Below are positions 20,902 through 30,676 of a stretch of 64,000 bases of DNA, piece by piece. Numbering within the stretch: the stretch's first letter is position 1; each line of letters begins with the position of its first letter. The position numbers and the translations under genes were made by a program. The notes beneath the pieces are model-generated. The model was not told the DNA's origin. It did not search any database and saw only the letters and a program-made list of their open reading frames with translations. The DNA comes from Isochrysis galbana (Eukaryota > Haptophyta > Isochrysidales > Isochrysidaceae), in contig CM030937.1 in NCBI GenBank assembly GCA_018136815.1, positions 6,066,526-6,130,525 on the forward strand, read 5' to 3'.

Positions 20902-21780
20902 ATGTGGGCCATCCTGCCCGGCTCGAGCCTGGAGCACGCGGCGGACTCGACGAGCGAGGGTGGCGAGGCCGACTCGCCCGCGCCGATTCCTTCCGAAGAC
21001 TCGGCCGACGACGCTCCGCAGCCGCAGCAGCGCGAGGAGCACCCACGCCGGCGGAGCAGCGGTGCACGGCGCTCCTTCCTGCGGCCCGAGTCTCCCAAGT
21101 TGCGGCGCGCGTCGGTGCGTTTTTGCTGCTATCTGTGCGGCGACGAGACGCATGGTGCCGCCTCGTGCCCCGAAGACATCTGCATCTGCTGTCTGCGTGT
21201 CGGCCACCAGATGAAGGAGTGCCCGTCTGGCCGCCGGCCGGTGGTATGCTCTGGCTGCGGGCGGCTCGGACACTTCCAGCGCGACTGCACGGCGTCGAGC
21301 GAGCGGGTAAGCCTGGAGCTCGTGCGCTGTCTTGCTTGTGGAGAGTACGGCCATGTAGACTGCACACCCCACGAGCCACGCCCTAAGCGCATCTCGTGCT
21401 TCAACTGCGGACTTACGGGCCACAACGGGACAGGATGCAGCAAGGATGGTTCGGACCGGTGGTCGCGCCTCTTTTCGGCTGCGGCAAATTCGGTGGTGAG
21501 CGGCCCGCCGGCGGCTTGGGGCCATGTAAGCGGCGGCGGCAGGGCCGGCGGTGGACGCGGGCGTGCGTGGGGCGGCGGGGAGAGTAACGACTGGATCGGC
21601 TGGGGAGGGCGCGGTCTGACACGCGGCAGCTCAAAGGGAGGCCGAGGGGCATCTCAGGGAGGCGGGAAAGGGCGGGGAAACGGCCACACCGTATCCAAGG
21701 GCGCAACGAAGGGCGGAGTGCAGGGCGGCGGCATTTGGAAGCGGGCGCACTCGATGAGGTCGCACATGCGCTGGGGCTGA
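20902..21780 (+). CDS. Five-zinc-knuckle protein with Gly/Arg-rich tail
   Basis: 292 residues. An acidic/Ser-rich N-terminus (1-60) precedes five CCHC knuckles: C76-C79-H84-C89, C94-C97-H102-C107, C116-C119-H124-C129, C143-C146-H151-C154 and C166-C169-H174-C179. Four are CX2CX4HX4C; the fourth is CX2CX4HX2C. This arrangement resembles ZCCHC7/Air1-Air2 proteins, the RNA-binding subunit of the nuclear TRAMP polyadenylation complex. Residues ~200-292 are Gly/Arg/Lys-rich with RGG-like spacing. It reads as an RNA-binding nuclear protein, although a host-like CCHC protein derived from a mobile element is an alternative. ATG at 20902 is the first in frame after a (GGC)n run. The gene appears intact and intronless. 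Confidence 0.72.
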   Translation: MWAILPGSSLEHAADSTSEGGEADSPAPIPSEDSADDAPQPQQREEHPRRRSSGARRSFLRPESPKLRRASVRFCCYLCGDETHGAASCPEDICICCLRVGHQMKECPSGRRPVVCSGCGRLGHFQRDCTASSERVSLELVRCLACGEYGHVDCTPHEPRPKRISCFNCGLTGHNGTGCSKDGSDRWSRLFSAAANSVVSGPPAAWGHVSGGGRAGGGRGRAWGGGESNDWIGWGGRGLTRGSSKGGRGASQGGGKGRGNGHTVSKGATKGGVQGGGIWKRAHSMRSHMRWG

Positions 21781-22535
21781 GGGCGGTATGTACGTCTTAT
21801 CAGGGCTTCGCCGACCCCTTGGCGGTAGCATTGTGCTGGTACGCCAGCTGGAGGCGTCTGCCCGCGTTGTCACCAAGCCGACGGGTGATGCCGCGACAGA
21901 GGCATGCTGTGTGGCGCACTGCACTCGAGCCGTCATCAGCCCCACTGTCGCCGACGTAGCTCGGGCCGTGCCAAATGGCTGCCTCGCCCTCCACCTCCAC
22001 GCTCTCGCCGCCGTGGCCATTGGACAAAAACGGTCTTAGCGCAGGCAATACCCCACTTTGCCCCTCGGGGCCCACACGTTCTACGGCCACCAACCAGCTA
22101 ACAACATGAGCATGTGTAGCAAGGCACATCAATTTCAGGCATCGCAGCTCTAGAGACATCACCAAACGAGGGGCCGGCGCGGCGACTTGGCAAGCTGTGT
22201 GATGTTTTCTTTAGACAACTTTTGAATGTTAGAATTGGGTGTCCGTAAAGGCATGCCGGCCCGACGAGCACAATCTTTTTGATTGGCGGTGTTGTTGGGC
22301 TGTCGCAATTGCAACTGGAGATTGCGCGATGGCAAGGGCGCACATGCGGGGCCACGTTGACGCCGACGCGGCACTGACTCTATTCCTTCTGATTTCCGCA
22401 CATAGTATGCACTACTGTTTCTCTCTGCAAAATGATATGCCCTGTGAGTGTGTGAGTTGCGGTTGTGGCTTTGCATCCTGAGGAGTGGGGGGTTACAAGT
22501 ATAAGGCATTTGACATTTGAAGGCTGGGACCTAGC
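21781..22535. other. Region without a convincing gene
   Basis: An 83-codon plus-strand frame (21788-22039) has no recognisable motif and overlaps equally long minus frames. Nothing else was found. Confidence 0.4.
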
Positions 22536-23152
<617 letters not shown>

Positions 23153-23165
23153 CTTTGAACAGAGG

Positions 23166-23730
23166 GCAGGGGGGTTCGTGCTGTTTGGGTTGGTTGAAGT
23201 GTGAAGGGGGAGTGGGAGAGGGAGTCTAGTGTTGCAAGGGGGCCCAAGGCAGGGCACTGAGTGATTGGTACCAGTGGCCCACAAGAGTGGGGTGAAGACG
23301 AGAATTCTGTCAACAAGTTGGAAAACAGAGGCATGGGGTGCTCTCCGTATGGGGTTGATGGTTGTGAAGTGCCCTCCCATGTTGGGTGCACTGATGGTAG
23401 AGGTTTCCACCATGGGGAGGGCAGCTGAGCTACCCTCCCACATGAGGTGCTCTTGGGGTGGAGAGGTTTCCCACTGTAGGAGGGGGTCTCAAAGACCCTC
23501 TGCATGATGCGCAGAGCCATGGTGGCAACCTGTTCGGTGCCAGTGCTCGCCACCCCGCGCGCTTGCGCGGGTGTGGTTTGGATGGGTTGGATGGGCTCTG
23601 TGGTTTGGATGGGTTGGATGGGCTCTGAGAGGGCTTTCTGACGAGCCGCCTCGGGCGGCGTGGGGCGTCCCAGGTGGGGCGCGGTGGCGAGGGTCGCCTG
23701 GGGCTCGGGAGCGGTCGCAGCACGCTCCAT
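23166..23730 (-). mobile_element. LINE-like 5' fragment with ATAGTT/AACTAT hairpin
   Basis: On the minus strand the palindrome ATAGTTTGAACTAT (23729-23742) leads directly into ATGGAGCGTGC at 23730, matching the hairpin-plus-ATGGAGCG arrangement of the LINE at 55585. The Pro/Thr/Gln-rich frame (about 190 codons before it reaches the LTR) has a perfect 27-bp tandem duplication at 23572-23598/23599-23625, giving E-P-I-Q-P-I-Q-T-T twice. No endonuclease or RT is present. Confidence 0.4.
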
Positions 23731-23746
23731 AGTTCAAACTATAACA

Positions 23747-24257
23747 TGTCAGAGCAAGGCTCATCTCACTCTTGGTGATGGCCTGCGAGGGCGCGCCGGC
23801 AGCTAGCGCGGAGTGCGGTTCTTGCGGGGAGCTCATGGAGCTTTCCTCGGGGGTGACTACGGGCATGGTTATCGACGCACGACGCACGACGCACGGAGGG
23901 CGTGGAAGTGTGGAAGGAGGCTTGTGGGAGGTGGTGGCAGGCGACTGGGGGTGGCTCAGGCGCGTGCTTGGCTTGTATTGACTCGTTGACTCGGGGTATA
24001 GACTCAGGAACTCGGGGGGACTCGCTTGGGAACACGGTGAAGTTGCTACAAAAAGCTCGAGGGCACGGAGCCACACAAACTAACCCAAACGGGGCGAAAA
24101 CTAACCACATCTGGACGGACGGCCAGGCGTCGGCACCAGGGCAACTCAGCAACGCGCAGACATGCGACACAGGGGAGGCCGACACAACGAGGGCAGATCT
24201 CGTTGGGGAGATAGATATGACCGATAGACGAGAGAAGACAAAAGACGGTCATGGAAC
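23747..24257 (-). pseudogene. Family-B leader and gag start, truncated
   Basis: Downstream of the LTR on the minus strand is a short leader and a frame with M-P-V-V-T-P-E-E-S-S-M-S-S-P-Q. Its last 90 bp (23747-23836) are identical to gag positions 38527-38616 of B2. The frame is cut at 23747, where the LINE-like fragment begins. This suggests a second family-B copy in tandem with the first, sharing the LTR at 24258-24796. Confidence 0.5.
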
Positions 24258-24796
24258 ATTTGATGACAACAAGAGAAGGTAAGAGAAGAGGGCCGGAGGC
24301 GACGGACGGCACGCCGAGGGAAAGAACCTGCCGCGGGGGGGGGCGAGGGACCGAGGGCACGGCGGGGCAGCGTGGGAGGGCGCGAGGCCAATCTCGGAGC
24401 GAGATCGCGTCCTTTCTCTCGCGGAGCGCGGAGAGACCCCCCACGAGACATCTTGGGACCGGAGAATGTTTTGGACGAATCTTCCTGTCGTCGGCCGAGG
24501 AGATGCGGACGGAGAGAGAGAGAGAGAGTCTCGCAGAGCGACTGCAGAACGAGAAGTCGAAGTCATGCCGGTTTATTACCTTAAACGAGCCAACAATTAT
24601 AGTAACAGCAAAACAAAATTCGAATCGCAAATTTCGAGACCAAAATCTGCAAACCTGGATTTGAGACCATGGGGAATCCGAATCTGTGTGTCTTGTGCGT
24701 CAGCGGCAACACGGGTAACTGTTCAATTGTAATTGTGAGCGCGTACCTTACACGAATATTCATGCCTACAGCCTTCAGATGGGCAGGAATACAACA
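24258..24796 (-). repeat. LTR of family B (3' LTR of the 24.8-38.9 kb element)
   Basis: The minus strand opens with TGTTGTATTCCTGCCC directly after a G6 polypurine tract. 50160-50697 is an almost identical copy and 22536-23152 an inverted partial copy. The downstream limit is uncertain: 24258 is where the copy at 50160 stops matching, so the true LTR may be longer. Confidence 0.75.
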
Positions 24797-24807
24797 CCCC
24801 CCGACTT
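24797..24807 (-). other. Polypurine tract of family B
   Basis: The minus strand reads AAGTCGGGGGG immediately before the TGTTGT that starts the LTR. Confidence 0.7.
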
Positions 24808-25053
24808 AAATCGAGACGTCTCCCGATGTCGAGCCAAGAGAGTTCATTTAACCATACGAGACGAGAGACTTAGAAGAGGAGGATTTACCCATGGATCCAA
24901 AGCGAGCACAAAATCGGCAGCTTAGCGCGGCGACCCCCGATTTCGTACGCCACGTCCTACCACGTTCTCCCTTTTACAGGAGTTTTGCTCGGGCAGTTGC
25001 GCTGGGTCAGGCGCTGACGCGACGCTAATCATCCACTTCCGGTCGACTTAGCG

Positions 25054-28000
25054 CTACGAACGTGAACGAGAACGGGTACGACTTGAAGGCAGATCAGGAG
25101 GAATACGATTTGACTCTTGAACTCGACGTGGAACTTGATTAGACTGGGGACTTGAACTTGGACTTGAAGAGGAGTCTACAGCGGAGTGAGCTTGGGGTTG
25201 AACCGGACGGCGGTCGAAAGTGGTGTCGTACGACTCAACTAGATCAGCACAACGCCGAAGCAACTCAATTCGAGACTCCCAAGTAGCTTCAGAACGAGGA
25301 TAGCCGCGCCATTTGACGAGATACTTGAATGAAACTCCCTCGCCCTTGCGAGCGAGTAACTCTTCGACCAAATACTCATCTCCAGCGAGCGGAGACGAAT
25401 CGGTGACGGTGAAGTACGGACGGAGATTGGAAATGTGAACTTCATCCTTGACTTGACGATTTTCGAGATCGCGTAGACGGTATCGAGTGGCCGAGATTGC
25501 TTCTTCTACTCGGTAGGGACCGGAGTAGAGATACTGAAGTTTGTTGGCGTGGCCAGGGATTCGACGACAAACTCTGTCTCCTGGTTTGAAGGTGACGCCG
25601 AGTTTAGACTTTTGAGAGGCGGAGCGCATCGATTCGCGTTGTGCTTCTTGAGTACTTTCGAGGGCAGACCGCCACGACTCGAGAAGCTTCTTATTGAGCT
25701 CGGTGGCGTAAGTGACGGCATCGGACGGAGGCCTAGATGGAAGCAACTCAAGAACAGGAGCAGGGTCAGCAAGTTGAGCTGGGAGACGAAGCTCCCGACC
25801 AAACAAGATAGCCGCGGGTGACTTGGGTACGACGCGACCGGCGGTCGCTCGCATAGACATGAGAAGAAACGGAAGGTGATCGACCCAATGGGCGCCGCCT
25901 TCATTGGAGACTCGAGTCATCGTGAGGAGAGTTTGTTGAGCTCTTTCCACTAGCCCTACGCCTTCGTGGCGATAGGCTTCAGTAGTGCTCAAGTCCGTGC
26001 CGGTCGCTTTGAGAATTAGGTCCACTAATCGAGAGCAAAGATTCGAGCCGGCGTCGGTCCGAAGTTGGCGAGGCACTCCATAACGAGAGACGATGAGGCG
26101 CATGAAGACGTCAAGACATTTCGCGGACGAGGGGTTACCGTTGCAAGGCTCAGCTTCAATCCAACGAGAGAGAGAATCGACGAAAACAATCAACTTGTCA
26201 AAACCGGAGCGGCCGGATACGAAATCGTGAGTGGGCGCCATCGAAAGAATATCGCAATAGACGACGTCGAAAGGATAAGATCCGATGGAAAGACCGGATG
26301 GATGGGCGAGCGGTCGCGGTAACGGTTTGCCAAGAGTGCATTCGTGGCACTCTCGAACGTATTCCGATACAGAGGCGGACAAGCCAGGCCAGTACACTCG
26401 AGTACGAAGTAGGGTAGACATCCTTGTCGCACCTGGGTGACCAAGGTGGTCATGGTAGGCGCGGAGGTACGTGTCACGAAGGGACTCCGGAATGTATAAA
26501 CGAAGAGGAGCCTCTTCCGCCTCTGACGAGCGGTAGTAAAGTAGGCCATCGCGAAGGAGGAATCGGGATCTTTTCTTCGACGACGAGCTAGAGTCAGGAA
26601 CAGAGACCGGACCGGCGGTGATCGAAGATTGTGCTTTCGAAAGGATCGACTCGAATTCAGAAAGGATTGAGCTAGCGAGCTCGTCGGTAGAGAGCGCTTG
26701 ACGCAATTCGTCGGCATGAGGCACGCCCACATCGAGATACGAGGAGGTAATCGACTCCGAAGATTCCGATGCTTGACGAGCGAGCCTATCGTTTGCTTGT
26801 TGGCGGCGAGCGGTGAGGGTGGATGAAGTGACCGCGGCGGCAACTATGTCGTGAATCTCAGAAGAATCGAAAGAATGGGCATCACTCTCCTCGACATGGA
26901 GAGGATCGTGATCGGGCTCGAGAGCAACTAAGCGGGATAAGCCGTCGGCGTCCCAGTGAGTGACTCCAGGTTTGTGCACGACGTCGAATCGATATTCGGC
27001 TAGCTTTAGGACCCATCGCATGAGGCGCGAGGCTGGACCACCGGTGACTTGATCTTTCATCGTGTGAAGCCAGCGCAAAGCTGAATGGTCTACGACGAGG
27101 GTGAAGTGGTGACCCCAGAGATAAGGCCTCCAATTTCGGATCGATTCTAGCGCTGCTAGAAGTTCGATTTCAGTGACTGTCCAATGGCGCTCAGCCAGAC
27201 TCAAACTACGACCGTAGTATGCAACGACGCGCTCTCTCCCTTCGTCGTCCTTCTGTGCGAGGACGCCGGCGATGCCGAGCTTGCTAGCCCCGTCGGTCTT
27301 AACGAGGAAAGGACGGTCGTCTCGAGGAGGTGCGAGTACGGGTTCTTCACAGATAGCTTGCTTGAGATCTTCGATAGCCTGGCGACAGGCTTCTGTTTGC
27401 GACTCGACCGGGACATCGCACCCTTTCCGCGTGAGAGCGGTTAACGGCGCTGCACGGATCGCAAAACGGCGTATAAAACGGCGGTAGTACGAGCACAGTC
27501 CAAGGAAAGAACGGACGGCTTCGATAGAGTTGATTTGGGTAGGGTCGATTTTCGAGACGGCTTCCACTTTCTTGGGATCCATCCGAAGACCTTCACGCGA
27601 AACAACGTGGCCGAGATATTCAGCCGAGGTGGCAAAGAAAACGCATTTCGACATCTTGCAAGTGAGGCCCGCCCAGATGAGACGTTCCAAGACAAGATCA
27701 AGACGGTGTAACATTTGTTGGAATGACGACTCTTCCCTGGCCTGCAGCGAGTCACCTACGCCTGTCGACCAGGCGCCGACATCATCCAAGTATGGCATAC
27801 AAATCTCCCATGCCAACCCACCGAGAACGGCGTCCATGAGGCGGCACATATACGAGGGACCGGATTGAACACCAAAAGGCAAGTAATTGAACTCGTACTT
27901 GCCGCGATGAGTAGTGAACGCGGTGATATGTTTATCGGACTCTTTGATCGGTATACCCCAGAAACCAGATGCTAGGTCCAGGGTGCAAAGGAATAGAGAA

Positions 28001-29499
28001 TCGAGGTTGCCTTGGCCGGACGACAATCGGTCGATGGCTTCTACCGTGAGGGGAAGAGGGCTGTCCTCTAGACGAAGCTTGGAGTTGACGTCGCGATAAT
28101 CTACGCAGAAACGTACGGAGCCATCCTTCTTAGTGACTAACACGACTCGAGAGGCCCACGACGAATTTGATTTCCTAATGATGCCCGCGGACTCCATCTT
28201 GCAAACTTCGTCCTCTATGACCTTCTCACCCTCTCGTCCAACTCTAGACGGTGCGTGACGGTGAGCTTCGGCTCCGGGGTTGAGCGGTAGCTCTACCTCC
28301 ATCACGTGAGTGTGATTCGGGTTGGTCGGGTCAATTGCGAAAGCAGCGATACGTCGGGCTAGTAGACGACGAACTTGTTCACGTTGGGGCATCGAGAGAC
28401 GGCCCTCGGGGTCGATCTTGGCTGCCTCAAGGAGCTTACGTTGGTCCTCGTTGAGCGACTCAATCACATCCGGCGAGTTAACGTCACCGACGCGGTGATA
28501 AGTTCCGGCGTGAATCTTGAATCGAACCTGTAGCGAAGCTACAGGGTGGAACGACGGAAGGTGTAGTGGTTTGGCGTCAGTGTTGACCACCGTGATCGCG
28601 ATGGTGTGGTCGGAGTTCGGCCTCTCTACTTGAGGGATGACGAGAGGAGAGCTGTCAATAGTCTCGCGTGTAGGGAGTCGGTCCACGAGCATGGCGCAGT
28701 CTTCGTGTTCTCGAAGAGCTAGCGGAATTCGGACGTGAAACGTCGCCCGATGATAGGCCGGGATCGTGATAGGTTCGTGGGTGTATAGGAGGTACTCGGA
28801 GCCACAAGACGCCGGCGCTTTGGCGGCAAACTCATCGGCCGTGTTGAAGAGAGGCTCGGAGACTAGCTGGTTGTCGTTTTTGGTGGCCTGCGGCCCTCGG
28901 AAGAAGTCCGTCGTGATTGGGTTCGCGGAGGTCGGACAGACCTGTGCACAAGTCATGCTGACAGGGACCACCGCTATCGGTGACGTCGAGACGCGAAAGA
29001 TCGGCGGAGCGTCGGGGCTTGGACTGCCATTAACCTCAAGAGGAGCCACCGTGGATGGGGCACCGAGGGTGATAGAGCCGTCCGCGCTGCCGGAGGCGAG
29101 CTGAATCGAAGCGGCGTGCGTAGCTAAGAAGTCGTTCCCGAGCAGCAGCATCGGGTTGCCTTCAATCACCATGAACGTATGACGAAAGAGAAATCCACCG
29201 ACGGAGAAAACGATTCGAGCCTTGCCTCGCGTGATAAGAGGTAGGCCGTCCGGACCGTGAAGCGGTGTCACTACGGCTTGCGGCAGCCGCTCGACGCATG
29301 GCGTCGTTGGTAGGCTGGACAAGAGGGAAGTGGTCACGACCGACGGGCCAGCTCCGGTGTCAGCGAGTGTGCTGTTGACCGTGAGGGCGGAGTCGGCTAA
29401 GATTACTCCTTCTTTGCCGGCAGCCTCGCCGGAGCGGCAGACCATTAGATCTCGAACATATAGACAATGCCTTGGGTAGGCAGATGGTAGGGTATCCAC
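25054..29499 (-). CDS. pol: Ty3/gypsy Pol (family B, copy/contig B1)
   Basis: 1481 residues. In order: protease (L-A-D-T-G-A-G near 29350-29375; L-L-L-G-N-D-F-L follows), reverse transcriptase (Y-L-D-D-V-G-A-W near 27770-27800), RNase H (T-D-G-A-S near 27285), integrase zinc finger (H..H..C-X2-C near 26330-26460), integrase D, D, E core (near 26240, 26045 and 25945) and a chromodomain (Y-L-V-K-W-R-G-Y near 25300), then a Ser/Arg/Pro tail. It clearly belongs to the same clade as family A but is well diverged. The open frame stops being continuous with gag at about 29507, where one extra G breaks it relative to B2. From 25862 rightwards it is nearly identical to 30501-35034, so the same element was probably assembled twice. 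Confidence 0.9.
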   Translation of the reverse strand: MDTLPSAYPRHCLYVRDLMVCRSGEAAGKEGVILADSALTVNSTLADTGAGPSVVTTSLLSSLPTTPCVERLPQAVVTPLHGPDGLPLITRGKARIVFSVGGFLFRHTFMVIEGNPMLLLGNDFLATHAASIQLASGSADGSITLGAPSTVAPLEVNGSPSPDAPPIFRVSTSPIAVVPVSMTCAQVCPTSANPITTDFFRGPQATKNDNQLVSEPLFNTADEFAAKAPASCGSEYLLYTHEPITIPAYHRATFHVRIPLALREHEDCAMLVDRLPTRETIDSSPLVIPQVERPNSDHTIAITVVNTDAKPLHLPSFHPVASLQVRFKIHAGTYHRVGDVNSPDVIESLNEDQRKLLEAAKIDPEGRLSMPQREQVRRLLARRIAAFAIDPTNPNHTHVMEVELPLNPGAEAHRHAPSRVGREGEKVIEDEVCKMESAGIIRKSNSSWASRVVLVTKKDGSVRFCVDYRDVNSKLRLEDSPLPLTVEAIDRLSSGQGNLDSLFLCTLDLASGFWGIPIKESDKHITAFTTHRGKYEFNYLPFGVQSGPSYMCRLMDAVLGGLAWEICMPYLDDVGAWSTGVGDSLQAREESSFQQMLHRLDLVLERLIWAGLTCKMSKCVFFATSAEYLGHVVSREGLRMDPKKVEAVSKIDPTQINSIEAVRSFLGLCSYYRRFIRRFAIRAAPLTALTRKGCDVPVESQTEACRQAIEDLKQAICEEPVLAPPRDDRPFLVKTDGASKLGIAGVLAQKDDEGRERVVAYYGRSLSLAERHWTVTEIELLAALESIRNWRPYLWGHHFTLVVDHSALRWLHTMKDQVTGGPASRLMRWVLKLAEYRFDVVHKPGVTHWDADGLSRLVALEPDHDPLHVEESDAHSFDSSEIHDIVAAAVTSSTLTARRQQANDRLARQASESSESITSSYLDVGVPHADELRQALSTDELASSILSEFESILSKAQSSITAGPVSVPDSSSSSKKRSRFLLRDGLLYYRSSEAEEAPLRLYIPESLRDTYLRAYHDHLGHPGATRMSTLLRTRVYWPGLSASVSEYVRECHECTLGKPLPRPLAHPSGLSIGSYPFDVVYCDILSMAPTHDFVSGRSGFDKLIVFVDSLSRWIEAEPCNGNPSSAKCLDVFMRLIVSRYGVPRQLRTDAGSNLCSRLVDLILKATGTDLSTTEAYRHEGVGLVERAQQTLLTMTRVSNEGGAHWVDHLPFLLMSMRATAGRVVPKSPAAILFGRELRLPAQLADPAPVLELLPSRPPSDAVTYATELNKKLLESWRSALESTQEAQRESMRSASQKSKLGVTFKPGDRVCRRIPGHANKLQYLYSGPYRVEEAISATRYRLRDLENRQVKDEVHISNLRPYFTVTDSSPLAGDEYLVEELLARKGEGVSFKYLVKWRGYPRSEATWESRIELLRRCADLVESYDTTFDRRPVQPQAHSAVDSSSSPSSSPQSNQVPRRVQESNRIPPDLPSSRTRSRSRS

Positions 29500-30400
29500 G
29501 ACGCTCTCCGGGCCGGTGCGCGGTCACGTGTGCAATGGTGTCGGACAGGGACGGGGTTGGTCGCCAGCGTCGTTGCTCGGGTGAATTCGTCGTCAAACTG
29601 GTCGTCGTCTCTTCGGGTACTCCGACTGCCGCTATCGTGGCAGAGGGCCTAGAGGGTCGTCCTCGTTGGTAGCGGTACAGGGTGATAGCTTGGGACTAGT
29701 GTAGCCCAGGCCTCTCTTGTCGGTGGGGTGCCTCGGGTGGTCGGACATCTTTTCCCAATCTTTCTCGAGACGGGCTTGGGCTTCTGTCTTGGGTCTTCGA
29801 ACTAATGAGGCTAGCTCTTCGGCGCGGATGCCTTTGGCTTCCACAAACTCGATTGGCGCTCGGACGGCAGCGGTAAGGTCGGATTCCTCGTCGGGCGCCT
29901 GTCCGGCTAGAGCTTGCGCTCTTATTTCGTCAGCGGTTTCGAGCGTGACGTTGGACCATTTCTGGTCCCCGTTCACTCCGAATGATTGCCATTGTTGGCG
30001 CGCTTCCGGAGAGTCGTCGGCGTCGTCGGACGCGGCGAGCTCGCGCGTGCCGGAGGCGGGGCGGGTCCATGGAGAGAATGGGTCGTGGAGAGTAGACTCG
30101 GAGGCGTAGAATGGCGTGTCGTTGTCGTGGTTATCGTGGGTTTCTTTTTGGTCTTCGTGATTGTCTGACTCGGGAGTAGCTGGACGGGAAACAACGGGGT
30201 CGGAAGAAACTTCACTAGATTCCCTCCCCCTCTCATAACGATTGAAGAGCCGACCACGGCTCGTAAGCGGTAGCCTCAGTCGAGCTAAGGGAAGGCTGGT
30301 CCGATAGGCTGCGCGCCGCGCGCAAGCGAGTAGCTCCAACGCGGACAGTTTCTTCGTCTCGTGGCTGGTCTCCCTGTTGGCTCAAATGTCGAAGAAGAAC
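25862..30400. repeat. 4.5-kb segment duplicated at 30501-35034
   Basis: The two segments are in the same orientation and differ mainly by single-base indels near the gap between them. One ends, and the other starts, exactly at the 100-N gap. The simplest reading is two overlapping contig ends that were not merged. Confidence 0.8.
29500..30400 (-). pseudogene. Frameshifted region upstream of protease (B1)
   Basis: Matches B2 at about 34138-35034 but carries several one-base insertions and deletions (near 29507, 29670, 29910, 30000, 30065 and others), so no single frame survives. The indels concentrate toward the N gap, as expected of a poorly polished contig end. Confidence 0.7.
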
Positions 30401-30500
30401 NNNNNNNNNNNNNNNNNNNNNNNNNNNNNNNNNNNNNNNNNNNNNNNNNNNNNNNNNNNNNNNNNNNNNNNNNNNNNNNNNNNNNNNNNNNNNNNNNNNN
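30401..30500. other. Assembly gap (100 N)
   Basis: Exactly 100 N, between the two copies of the 4.5-kb duplicated segment. Confidence 0.95.
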
Positions 30501-30676
30501 AGAAGAAACGGAAGGTGATCGACCCAATGGGCGCCGCCTTCATTGGAGACTCGAGTCATCGTGAGGAGAGTTTGTTGAGCTCTTTCCACTAGCCCTACGC
30601 CTTCGTGGCGATAGGCTTCAGTAGTGCTCAAGTCCGTGCCGGTCGCTTGAGAATTAGGTCCACTAATCGAGAGCAA
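30501..30676 (-). pseudogene. Integrase fragment at contig start (B2)
   Basis: Continues the B2 integrase after a one-base loss near 30647 (a run of three T reduced to two compared with B1), with the G-V-G-L-V-E-R-A-Q motif carrying the catalytic Glu. It is cut by the gap. Confidence 0.7.
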
